DNA of 64,000 nucleotides, from NCBI RefSeq assembly GCF_900177765.1, contig NZ_FXWI01000001.1, forward strand, positions 682,001-746,000, written 5' to 3'. Below, piece by piece: positions 8,541 through 16,101 of the stretch (position 1 is the stretch's first letter; every line of letters starts with the position of its first letter). The position numbers were made by a program, and so were the translations under genes. The notes beneath the pieces were generated by a model. That model made no database searches. It was not told the DNA's origin and saw only the letters and a list, made by a program, of their open reading frames with translations. The DNA is from Agreia sp. VKM Ac-1783 (GTDB lineage Bacteria > Actinomycetota > Actinomycetes > Actinomycetales > Microbacteriaceae).

Positions 8541-9178
8541 GCGCCACGGGGGAGTGGGTCGTCGTGATGCCCGTCAAGGGCACGGCGGGGGCGAAGAGTC
8601 GGCTGCTCGGCGGGCTCGCCGAGTCAGAGATCCCGGAAGCGCGTCGCGCCGAGTTCGCATTGGCCCTCGCGCTCGACGCGGTGGATGCTGTGCGCACGGC
8701 CATGCCTGTCGTGCGGGTCATCGTGGTGACGAGCACCGAGGTCTCCGAGCGCTTCGAAGCGTTGGGTGCGCTCGTTCGCCGCGACCCGGGGACGGGCCTC
8801 AATGCGGCCTTCACCCGCGGCATCCGGGCTGCCATGGAACTCAACCCGGGCCGCCCTGTCGCTGCCCTGATGAGTGATCTGGCATCGATCAGGCCCCGAG
8901 ATGTGACCGCTGCGCTCGAGCTGGCGTCGGCGGTGCCACTCGGCATGCTCACCGACAAAGACGGAACGGGGACGACGATGCTCACCGCCCTGTCTCCGCG
9001 AGAGCTCGTGCCGCGGTTCGGGCTGGGGTCTGCGCGTCGGCATCGCGAAGCGGGGCACCTCGAGCTCGACATCGCCAGGGGCGACCGGATGCGCCTCGAC
9101 ATCGACACGGCCGACGACCTCGCGGCTGCCCGCGCACTGGGCCTGGGGCCTCGAGCACGAGCGGTACTCGGGCACTAG
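8537..9178 (+). CDS. cofC: 2-phospho-L-lactate/phosphoenolpyruvate guanylyltransferase
   Basis: The 213-residue protein matches CofC (FbiD), which joins GTP with 2-phospholactate or phosphoenolpyruvate to make the activated intermediate that CofD transfers to FO. It opens with [16 protein letters not shown], the family's nucleotide-binding loop. It continues with a [12 protein letters not shown] segment, MSDLASIRP in the metal and nucleotide site, and [10 protein letters not shown] and LDIDTADDL near the end, all typical. The ATG overlaps the cofE stop by four bases. Together with cofE here and cofD at 20355-21356 it covers the side-chain half of F420 synthesis; no FO synthase (fbiC) gene is in the window. 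Confidence 0.92.
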   Translation: MSATGEWVVVMPVKGTAGAKSRLLGGLAESEIPEARRAEFALALALDAVDAVRTAMPVVRVIVVTSTEVSERFEALGALVRRDPGTGLNAAFTRGIRAAMELNPGRPVAALMSDLASIRPRDVTAALELASAVPLGMLTDKDGTGTTMLTALSPRELVPRFGLGSARRHREAGHLELDIARGDRMRLDIDTADDLAAARALGLGPRARAVLGH

Positions 9179-9222
9179 CGCAATGGCTTCCGTCGCCCGG
9201 GTGCACCTGGCAGGGTCGAGGA

Positions 9223-9537
9223 ATGGAGCCTCCCGAAGATGGACCAGGACGTCGAATCAACCCGTTCGAGATCGCGTTGTGGGTGTTCGGTGTTGTTGCC
9301 GTCACGTCTGCGATCTGGGGTGCCGAGTGGGCCAACGGCACCCAGTCGCTCGCGAACGGCGGCTACTACTGCGACGCGGCCGGTAACTGCACGGAGCGCT
9401 ACGACTACGTTCAGGTGCACACCGTTCTAACGCTGGCGCCGTCGGTGATGACGGCCGGCCTCATCGCCATCGTGGTCGTGCTCGCCCTCAGGGCGTGGCC
9501 TGCTGTGCGCTCGGCGCATGGAAGAGTGGGCATATGA
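9223..9537 (+). CDS. small membrane protein, first of a paralogous pair
   Basis: A 104-residue protein with two hydrophobic segments (about residues 17-35 and 72-92). Between them lies a loop with two cysteines (YYCDAAGNCTER) likely placed outside the membrane, where they could form a disulfide. The N-terminus carries INPFEIALW, repeated as VNPFEIALW in the next gene, so the two arose by duplication. The stop overlaps the next ATG. I know no function; position after cofC may mean cotranscription, but a role in F420 metabolism is not shown. Confidence 0.65.
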   Translation: MEPPEDGPGRRINPFEIALWVFGVVAVTSAIWGAEWANGTQSLANGGYYCDAAGNCTERYDYVQVHTVLTLAPSVMTAGLIAIVVVLALRAWPAVRSAHGRVGI

Positions 9538-9995
9538 ATCACCCAACCCGTGTGAACCCATTCGAGATCGCGCTCTGGGCCCTGGCCGTCGTCCTCACTG
9601 TTGGCGGCGGGGCGGCACTCGCCTGGTCAGTCAGTCGCCTCGGTACGGGTGGAGGGCCCTATTCAGATGGATTCGTGGCGACTCAGATGATCTTCTCGCT
9701 CGCGCCTGTCGCTGTCACCGCGGGCCTGTTCTCTCTGGTGGCGGCGCTGGCTTTTCGCGCGGCACTTCTCGTCGTCGCCCGGCGAGCGGCTGCGTCAGCC
9801 CGTGAGGCTCGCCTCGCGGAGGCGTCCTCGACCTCGGCGACGACCGCGACGACCGCGACAGGAGAGATCCCCCGGGCTGCATCCCCTACGGGTGTTGCGC
9901 CGGAGGAAGCCTCTGTGACCTCCGAGCAGCCGAGATTCAGACAGCGTCAGCGCGCGCTCGATCACTCCGCGTTCAAGAGGCCCGGAACGGAATAG
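9534..9995 (+). CDS. small membrane protein, second of a paralogous pair
   Basis: The start is set at the ATG overlapping the previous stop (ATGA at 9534), which puts the shared motif VNPFEIALW at residues 7-15, the same place as in its neighbour. The 153-residue product has two membrane segments (about residues 12-32 and 50-75) and then a long hydrophilic tail rich in Ala, Thr, Glu and Arg that is probably disordered and cytoplasmic. It lacks the cysteine pair of its paralogue. Function unknown. The tail makes it the longer of the two, and it may have diverged toward a scaffolding or regulatory role, which is only a guess. Confidence 0.62.
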   Translation: MNHPTRVNPFEIALWALAVVLTVGGGAALAWSVSRLGTGGGPYSDGFVATQMIFSLAPVAVTAGLFSLVAALAFRAALLVVARRAAASAREARLAEASSTSATTATTATGEIPRAASPTGVAPEEASVTSEQPRFRQRQRALDHSAFKRPGTE

Positions 9996-10010
9996 CCGCC
10001 TGTCAAGTAC

Positions 10011-10026
10011 CCGACCTTGTGGTCGG
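10011..10026. promoter_or_regulatory. dyad operator upstream of tetR
   Basis: CCGACC (10011-10016) and GGTCGG (10021-10026) form a perfect inverted repeat with spacer TTGT, about 48 bases before the tetR start. A TATAGG at 10033-10038 could be the -10 element. The half-site CCGACC recurs in the palindrome in front of the transporter operon (10741-10760), so the same TetR protein probably binds both. Confidence 0.6.
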
Positions 10027-10073
10027 TCGGCATATAGGCTGAGCCCGTCGAAGAATCAGAGCGGAGTCGACTC

Positions 10074-10691
10074 ATGGGCGCAAAACTGGGCCAGAACAAC
10101 GTCAAGGGTGAGCAGACCAAGAACGCCATCCTCGCTGCGGCCGAGCAGTTGTTCGCGGAATCCGGATACCGAGGCGCGTCGCTGGCGAACATCGCCGAGC
10201 GCGCCGGAGTGACCCAATCGGGGCTGCTTCATCACTTCAATTCGAAAGACGAACTCCTGGTCGCGGTGCTCGAGCAGCACAACCGTGACGACGATGCTCT
10301 GCTGATCGGGCCGCTCAGCATGGGTGGCGTCGACGTCATCACCGGCCTGCGCGAGTTGATCGTGCAGAACTCCGAGAACCGAGTGTCTGTCAGGCTTTTC
10401 GCCGTCCTCGTCGCAGAGAGTACGTCGGTCGACCACCCGGGTCACGACTACATGAAGGCGCGCTATGACCGGCTGCGCAACAGGTTGGTCGGCGCGTTGT
10501 CTATCGGCATCCAGCGGGGAGAGATCCGTGCCGACGCCGATCTCGAGGTGCTGGCCTCGGCGCTGATCGCCTTGATGGACGGCATCCAGCTGCAGTGGAT
10601 CTACAACTCGCAGGTCGACATGGGGGCGGCCTTCGACCTGGTGGCGAGCGCCCTCGTGCAGTCGATGACGGGCGGCGCCACGGCCGCCTGA
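10074..10691 (+). CDS. TetR/AcrR-family transcriptional regulator
   Basis: The 205-residue protein has the TetR helix-turn-helix at residues 15-60, ending in SLANIAERAGVTQSGLLHHF with the expected recognition helix and the following FNSKDELL. The C-terminal ligand and dimer domain is TetR-like but unspecific. Two dyads with the same CCGACC half-site lie before this gene and before the transporter operon downstream. The simplest model is that it represses itself and the operon 10828-20358 until a substrate-derived inducer binds. A good intrinsic terminator at 10705-10731 separates it from the operon, so the two are independent transcripts. Confidence 0.9.
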   Translation: MGAKLGQNNVKGEQTKNAILAAAEQLFAESGYRGASLANIAERAGVTQSGLLHHFNSKDELLVAVLEQHNRDDDALLIGPLSMGGVDVITGLRELIVQNSENRVSVRLFAVLVAESTSVDHPGHDYMKARYDRLRNRLVGALSIGIQRGEIRADADLEVLASALIALMDGIQLQWIYNSQVDMGAAFDLVASALVQSMTGGATAA

Positions 10692-10704
10692 TCTCGAGCG
10701 AAAA

Positions 10705-10731
10705 GGCCGTCCTGAGGGGCGGTCATTTTTT
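10705..10731 (+). terminator. intrinsic terminator of tetR
   Basis: GGCCGTCC, loop TGAG and GGGCGGTC form an 8-base-pair stem with two G-U pairs, followed by ATTTTTT at 10725-10731. It ends the tetR transcript just before the transporter operon promoter. Confidence 0.8.
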
Positions 10732-10734
10732 CGA

Positions 10735-10764
10735 TTGATTTACCGACCGAGTACACGGTATGTT
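10735..10764 (+). promoter_or_regulatory. operon promoter with embedded palindrome
   Basis: TTGATT (10735-10740) and TATGTT (10759-10764), 18 bases apart, make a plausible -35/-10 pair. The spacer holds a dyad, TACCG...CGGTA (10741-10760), which includes the CCGACC half-site also found before tetR. A repressor bound here would block RNA polymerase directly. The transcript would start near 10772 and read the binding-protein gene. Confidence 0.55.
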
Positions 10765-10827
10765 AATCACCGGACGCGGTGATCAGTCTTCGCCTTGCGC
10801 CATTTCACTCAACGAAGAGAGACAGAC

Positions 10828-12357
10828 ATGAAGAGATCGATTCTCGGGCTCGGGGCGCTTGTCGTCGCAGCGAGTCTTATGCTCGCCGGATGCTCCGCGG
10901 GATCCCCGGCCTCCACCGATTCCGCCGCCGCCACGGGGGGAACGCTCACTCTTGGCGCAACCGTGGATGCCACGTCGTGGGACACGGCAGATGCCGAGTT
11001 CGGAAACCGTCTGCAGTACATGCAGCCCGTCTACGACTCCCTCCTGCACATCGATTCGAAGCTCGAGATCACACCGTGGCTCGCATCGGCTTTCAGCTAC
11101 AACGACGACAACACGCGCCTCACCCTGACCCTGCGCGACGACGTCACATTCACCGACGGCGAGGCGTTCAACGCCGACGCCGTGAAGGCCAACCTCGACC
11201 ACTTCGCCACCGGAACCGGACAGAATTCGATCACGCTCGCGTCGGTCTCCTCCGTCGAGGTGACCAGCCCGACCGAGGTGGTGCTGGTGCTCAAGGCTCC
11301 GGACCCGGCGCTTCTGCGCAACCTGGCGCTCGTCTCAGGAATGATGGCGTCGCCGGCACAACTGACCACCGGTTCGCTCAAGACCACGCCGGTGGGTAGC
11401 GGCCCCTACGTACTCGACGCGGCGGCGACGGTGACGGGAAGCCAGTACACCTACAAGCGCAACGCCGACTACTGGAATGTCGATGCGTTCCCCTACGACA
11501 GCATCGTCATCAAGCCGCTCTCAGACCTCACCGCTCGACTCAACGCCTTGAAGGCGGGCGAGATCGACGCCGCGAGCGCCGACGCGAAGAGCATGGCCGA
11601 GGCTCAGGCGAGTGGCCTGACCGTCGGCAAGATGCTCGGCGACTGGCAGGGGCTCTTCATCGTCGACCGTGCGGGAGCCAAGGTTCCCGCGCTGGCCGAC
11701 GAGCGAGTGCGCCAGGCGCTGAACTACGCGATCGACGGCGACGCGATCCTCAAGTCGATCCGTCTGGGCGAGGGGGAGTCGACGACGCAGATCTTCAACC
11801 CGAGCAGCCAGGCGTACGACAAATCTCTCGACGACGCCTACCCGTACGATCCGGCGAAGGCCAAGAAGCTCCTCGCCGAGGCGGGCTACGCCGACGGCTT
11901 CGACCTCGTGCTCCCTGATCTCGCCGGATTCTCGGATGTGACCACGATCACGGTGCAGTCCCTGAAAGACGTCGGCATCCGAGTCACCACTGAGCCCGTA
12001 TCCGCCGACCAGACGATCTCCCGCCTGATCAGCGGAGAGTTCCCCGTGTTCGTCTTCTCGTGGGGTTCGTCCAACTCGTGGCAAGACACGATCAAGCTCC
12101 TCACGCCGACGGCTCCCTGGAACATGATGAAGAACCAGGACCCGGAACTCGACTCCCTGATCGCTGCGGCGCAGAGCTCCTCCGGTGCTGACGCCGACAC
12201 GGCCTTCCAGAAGCTGAGCGCGTTCGTCGTCGACAAGGCGTGGTTCGCCCCGTGGTACGTGCAGAACAACATCTACCTGAGCTCCGCGAAGACCTCGGTC
12301 ACCATGCAGCCGCAGAACGTCGTTCCGTACATCTGGAACTACGCGCCCGCCAGCTGA
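10828..12357 (+). CDS. ABC transporter substrate-binding lipoprotein, family 5 (Dpp/Opp type)
   Basis: The start is taken at the ATG at 10828 behind a GAGAGA sequence, because it yields a clean lipoprotein signal: MKRS, a hydrophobic stretch and LMLAGC with lipid-modified Cys22. The mature 490-residue protein follows the family 5 pattern: WDTADAEFGNRLQYMQPVYD at the start, LTLRDDVTFTDGEAFNADAV, GSGPYVL, ADERVRQALNYAID and PYDPAKAKKLLAEAG. It sits outside the membrane and delivers peptides or other medium-sized solutes to the permeases encoded next. The linked esterase and CoA-dependent enzymes suggest the cargo is an ester or acid rather than a simple peptide; that is inference. A strong hairpin follows the gene. 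Confidence 0.93.
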   Translation: MKRSILGLGALVVAASLMLAGCSAGSPASTDSAAATGGTLTLGATVDATSWDTADAEFGNRLQYMQPVYDSLLHIDSKLEITPWLASAFSYNDDNTRLTLTLRDDVTFTDGEAFNADAVKANLDHFATGTGQNSITLASVSSVEVTSPTEVVLVLKAPDPALLRNLALVSGMMASPAQLTTGSLKTTPVGSGPYVLDAAATVTGSQYTYKRNADYWNVDAFPYDSIVIKPLSDLTARLNALKAGEIDAASADAKSMAEAQASGLTVGKMLGDWQGLFIVDRAGAKVPALADERVRQALNYAIDGDAILKSIRLGEGESTTQIFNPSSQAYDKSLDDAYPYDPAKAKKLLAEAGYADGFDLVLPDLAGFSDVTTITVQSLKDVGIRVTTEPVSADQTISRLISGEFPVFVFSWGSSNSWQDTIKLLTPTAPWNMMKNQDPELDSLIAAAQSSSGADADTAFQKLSAFVVDKAWFAPWYVQNNIYLSSAKTSVTMQPQNVVPYIWNYAPAS

Positions 12358-12363
12358 GCACAT

Positions 12364-12394
12364 CGGGTGGCGTCGGAGAATCCGACGCCACCCG
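12364..12394 (+). promoter_or_regulatory. intercistronic hairpin after the binding-protein gene
   Basis: CGGGTGGCGTCGG (12364-12376) pairs perfectly with CCGACGCCACCCG (12382-12394) around the loop AGAAT, giving a 13-base-pair stem without a T-run. Such structures between a binding-protein gene and its permeases usually stabilise the upstream mRNA segment or cut downstream transcription, keeping the binding protein in excess. Confidence 0.75.
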
Positions 12395-12425
12395 CCCCCA
12401 TCACCTTCGAGGAAGAAGAGAGACC

Positions 12426-13367
12426 ATGGCGATTTTCCTGCTTCGCCGGCTCGGCGCGGCCGTTGTACTCGTGTTCGTGATCGCGACCATGACGTTTCTG
12501 CTCATGAGCATGACCGGCGGCGACCCCGCCCGAAACATCCTGGGCGACGGGGCGACCGTCGAGCAGGTCGCAGCGAAGTCTGCCGAGCTCGGGCTCGATC
12601 AGCCTCTCGCGGTGCGCTACGTCGACTGGCTCGGCGCCGCGATCACAGGCGACTTCGGCAGATCCTGGTTCACCAATGAGCCCGTGATGACGTCTCTCGC
12701 CAACAAGTTCCCCGTCTCGCTCTCGGTCGTGGTCACGGCGATTCTGGTGACCGCGCTCCTGAGCGCCGTTCTGGGTGTGACGGCGGCTGTGAAGCGAGGC
12801 TGGATCGACCGCTTCGTTCAGATGTTCGCCGTGCTCGGCTTCGCACTGCCCAACTTCTGGGTGGCGCTGATCCTCGTGACCGTGTTCGCGGTCAATCTGA
12901 AGATCCTCCCGGCCACAGGGTTCGTTCCCTTCGCCACCGACCCCGTTCGCTGGCTCCTCGGGCTGATCCTCCCGGTGGGAGCTCTCGTCGTCGGTACCAT
13001 CGCCTCAACGGCGCAACAGGTGCGAGGCGCCACCATCGACGTGCTGCGGCAGGACTATGTACGCACGCTCCGCAGTCGGGGAATCAGCCACCGTTCCCTG
13101 CTCTTCAGGCACGTCCTGCGCAACGCCGCACCTCCTGCGCTCACTGTTCTGTCTCTGCAGTTCGTCGGACTGCTGGGCGGCGCCATCATCATCGAGAAGA
13201 TCTTCGCGCTGCCGGGCATCGGCAGCCTGGCCGTCAACGCGACGCTGCAGGGAGATCTGCCTCAGATTCTCGGGTTGGTCGTCGTCATGGTCGTTCTCGT
13301 CGTCATCGTCAACCTGGTCATCGACTTGCTGACCGGGTGGCTCAATCCAAAGGCGCGTGTCTCATGA
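12426..13367 (+). CDS. ABC transporter permease, DppB/OppB type
   Basis: The 313-residue protein starts at the ATG at 12426 behind GAGGAAGAAGAG. It opens with MAIFLLRRLGAAVVLVFVIA, typical of DppB, has six membrane segments, a GDFGRSWFTNEPV loop after the first, and the cytoplasmic EAA-type coupling loop YVRTLRSRGISHRSLLFRHV. It forms one half of the membrane channel together with the N-terminal half of the next gene product. The last bases overlap the next start (ATGA). Substrate cannot be read from the permease. Confidence 0.93.
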   Translation: MAIFLLRRLGAAVVLVFVIATMTFLLMSMTGGDPARNILGDGATVEQVAAKSAELGLDQPLAVRYVDWLGAAITGDFGRSWFTNEPVMTSLANKFPVSLSVVVTAILVTALLSAVLGVTAAVKRGWIDRFVQMFAVLGFALPNFWVALILVTVFAVNLKILPATGFVPFATDPVRWLLGLILPVGALVVGTIASTAQQVRGATIDVLRQDYVRTLRSRGISHRSLLFRHVLRNAAPPALTVLSLQFVGLLGGAIIIEKIFALPGIGSLAVNATLQGDLPQILGLVVVMVVLVVIVNLVIDLLTGWLNPKARVS

Positions 13368-15220
13368 GTGAAGCATTGATTCCGGCAGGCGCGGTCGTCG
13401 CCGTTGCCGCCACGGGCCGTCAAAAGCTGTACCGACGCGTCTTGAAGAATCCCATGGCGGTCGTCTCTCTCGTCATCCTCGCCTTGGTCGTGCTGAGCGC
13501 CGTATTCGCCGGCCAGATCACCGGCTGGGATCCGGGCCGGGCCGACCTCAACGACGCCTTGGCGCCGCCGTTCGGCGAGCATCTGCTCGGTGCGGATGCG
13601 TCGGGGCGCGACGTTCTCGCCCGTCTCTTCTTCGGCGCCCGGGTGAGTCTCATCGGCGCGCTCATCGCTCTCGCGACCGCACTGGCTATCGGAATCCCCA
13701 CGGGGCTGATCGCCGGATACTTCCAGGGCTGGTTCGATTCGCTCTCGAGCTGGTTCGCGAGCCTCCTGATGGCGATGCCCGGACTCATCGTCGTTCTCGC
13801 GCTGATCTCGGTGATCGGCCCGGGCATGGTCGGGGTCATGGTGACCTTCGGAGCGCTTCTCTCGCCCGGTGTCTTCCGGCTGACCCGCTCCGGCGTCGTC
13901 TCGGTGCGCCGCGAGCTCTACATCGATGCGGCCAAGGTCTCGGGGCTCAGCGACTACCGGATCATCTCGCGCCACGTCCTCGGCGTGATCCGCGCGCCCC
14001 TGGTGATCCAGGCATCCATGATCGCGGGAATCGCCATCGTGCTTCAGGCCGGTCTCGAGTTTCTCGGTGTGGGCGACTCGTCGACCGCGAGTTGGGGTCA
14101 GATGCTGAGCGAGGCGTTCTCGAACATCTACGTCGCTCCCACCATGATTCTCTGGCCAGGCCTGATCATCGGCCTCACCGTCGGATCGCTCGCGATCTTC
14201 GGCGCGGCGCTGCGCGACACCGTGCAGGGCGCGGAACCCGTCAGGAGAGTTCGACGCCGCAAGCCGTCGAGCGTGGAGGACACCGCGACGCGCCGCCTCG
14301 ACCTGAGTACGGCTGCGACCGCGGCCGTCGTCTCGCCCCGAAACGGAGGTCAGGAGGACCTCGAGCCGAACGACGCGCTACTCGTGGTGCGCGATCTCCA
14401 GGTCGGGTATCCGCAGCCCGATGGAAGCACGACCATCGTCGTCGACGGAGTCTCTCTGCACGTCGATCGCGGCGAGGTGCTCGGACTGGTCGGCGAGTCA
14501 GGCTCGGGTAAGTCGCAGACCGCCTTCTCGATCCTCGGCCTCCTGCCCGATACGGGGGCGATTATCGGCGGATCCATCTCGTTCGCCGGGCGCACCATCG
14601 CATCGGCCGACGGGGCGGCGCACGGAGCCGCCGCGCTCAGAGGTCGTCAGTTCGGGTACATCCCTCAAGAACCCATGTCGAACCTCGATCCGAGCTTCAC
14701 CCTCGGATTCCAGCTCGTGGAGCCGATGAGGCAGATCCTCGGACTGAGCCGCCCCGCGGCGAAGGCCAAGGCCCTCGAACTGCTCGATCGCGTCGGCATC
14801 GCCGATCCTCGTCGAACATTCGACGCCTACCCGCACGAGGTCTCGGGCGGAATGGCGCAGCGGGTGCTCATCGCCGGCGCCGTCGCCTGCGATCCCGAAC
14901 TGCTGATCGCCGACGAGCCCACGACCGCTCTCGATGTGACCGTGCAGGCCGAGGTTCTCGACCTTCTGCGCGGACTGCAGCGCGAGCGCAGCATGGGAAT
15001 GATCATGGTGACGCACAACTTCGGTGTCTTGGCCGATATCTGCGACCGAGTGGCTGTGATGCAGGCCGGGCGGCTGGTCGAGCAGGCCGACGCGCTCGAG
15101 CTGTTCGACGATCCGCACAACCCCTATACCCGGATGCTGCTCTCCTCGACTCTCGAGAACACCGAGCCGCGATCCGCGCGCAGCGCCCAACCCGTTTCAT
15201 CGAGAGGAACAGCACGATGA
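13364..15220 (+). CDS. fused DppC-type permease and DppD-type ATPase
   Basis: The product (618 residues from the ATG overlapping the previous stop) joins two subunits that are usually separate. Residues 1-290 are a DppC-like permease with HLLGADASGRDVLARLFFGA, about six membrane helices and the coupling loop YIDAAKVSGLSDYRIISRHV. A charged linker of roughly 50 residues follows. Residues 340-600 are an ABC ATPase with GESGSGKSQ (Walker A), EVSGGMAQRV (signature, with Met for Gln) and LLIADEPTTALD (Walker B), and the C-terminal peptide-importer motif NPYTRMLL. Such fusions occur in actinobacterial Dpp-like systems and fix the stoichiometry of channel and motor. The last four bases overlap the next ATPase gene. 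Confidence 0.93.
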   Translation: MSEALIPAGAVVAVAATGRQKLYRRVLKNPMAVVSLVILALVVLSAVFAGQITGWDPGRADLNDALAPPFGEHLLGADASGRDVLARLFFGARVSLIGALIALATALAIGIPTGLIAGYFQGWFDSLSSWFASLLMAMPGLIVVLALISVIGPGMVGVMVTFGALLSPGVFRLTRSGVVSVRRELYIDAAKVSGLSDYRIISRHVLGVIRAPLVIQASMIAGIAIVLQAGLEFLGVGDSSTASWGQMLSEAFSNIYVAPTMILWPGLIIGLTVGSLAIFGAALRDTVQGAEPVRRVRRRKPSSVEDTATRRLDLSTAATAAVVSPRNGGQEDLEPNDALLVVRDLQVGYPQPDGSTTIVVDGVSLHVDRGEVLGLVGESGSGKSQTAFSILGLLPDTGAIIGGSISFAGRTIASADGAAHGAAALRGRQFGYIPQEPMSNLDPSFTLGFQLVEPMRQILGLSRPAAKAKALELLDRVGIADPRRTFDAYPHEVSGGMAQRVLIAGAVACDPELLIADEPTTALDVTVQAEVLDLLRGLQRERSMGMIMVTHNFGVLADICDRVAVMQAGRLVEQADALELFDDPHNPYTRMLLSSTLENTEPRSARSAQPVSSRGTAR

Positions 15221-16101
15221 CCGACGTCGCGAGTGTCGCGGAGCAGCCGCTTCTGACCATCAGCGGGCTCGAGGTCGAGTTCCCTGTCAAAGGGTGGCGC
15301 CGTGCGCCGTTCAAGGCTCTCAAGGGTGTCTCGCTCGACATCCTTCCCGGAGAGACCATGGGCCTCGTGGGCGAGTCGGGCTCGGGCAAGACGACCATCG
15401 GCCGCGCGGTGCTCGGGCTCGCACCGATCACGGGCGGCTCGATCACCTTCGACGGGCGAGACACCACTCGCCTGTCTCGTGCGGCTCGGAGGGCACTGAG
15501 CGCAGACATCCAGGTCGTATTCCAAGACCCGTATACATCGCTCAACCCGGCGATGACCATCGGCGACATTCTCGCCGAACCTCTTCTCACGTCGGGAATC
15601 GCTCGAGTCGCAGCCCGAGACCGTATTCGCGAGCTCCTCGACTTGGTCAACCTGCCGTCGGATGCCGCGGATCGTCTGCCGCGCGAGTTCTCTGGCGGCC
15701 AACGGCAGCGCGTCGCGATCGCCAGGGCTCTCGCGCTGCGCCCTCGTCTCGTCGTCTGCGACGAGCCTGTCTCGGCGCTCGACCTGTCGACGCAGGCTCG
15801 GGTGCTCGACCTGTTCATCGACATCCAGGAGAAGACCGGCGTGGCGTACCTCTTCGTCTCGCACGACCTGAGCGTCGTTCGGCACATCAGCCACCGCGTC
15901 GCGGTGATGTATCGCGGCGAGATCGTCGAGACGGGTGACGCCGCCACCGTGACGGGTGCGCCCGAACATCCCTACACCCAGCGACTTCTGATGGCCGCTC
16001 CGGTTCCCCACCCGACCCGGCAGGCGGCGCGCCGCTCCGAGCGTCATGCTCTTCTCGCATCCCAGCAGGTATCGGATGCGGCCCGAGAGACCGTTCGATG
16101 A
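15217..16101 (+). CDS. ABC transporter ATPase, DppF/OppF type
   Basis: The 294-residue protein is the second motor subunit. It has GESGSGKTT (Walker A), VFQDPYTSLNP (Q-loop region typical of DppF), FSGGQRQRVAIARAL (signature), LVVCDEPVSALD (Walker B) and FVSHDLSVVRHISHRV (switch His). The C-terminus has the HPYTQRLL element of this family. It would pair with the ATPase half of the preceding fusion protein on the inner face of the membrane. It overlaps both its neighbours by four bases, so translation of the whole operon is coupled. Confidence 0.94.
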   Translation: MTDVASVAEQPLLTISGLEVEFPVKGWRRAPFKALKGVSLDILPGETMGLVGESGSGKTTIGRAVLGLAPITGGSITFDGRDTTRLSRAARRALSADIQVVFQDPYTSLNPAMTIGDILAEPLLTSGIARVAARDRIRELLDLVNLPSDAADRLPREFSGGQRQRVAIARALALRPRLVVCDEPVSALDLSTQARVLDLFIDIQEKTGVAYLFVSHDLSVVRHISHRVAVMYRGEIVETGDAATVTGAPEHPYTQRLLMAAPVPHPTRQAARRSERHALLASQQVSDAARETVR

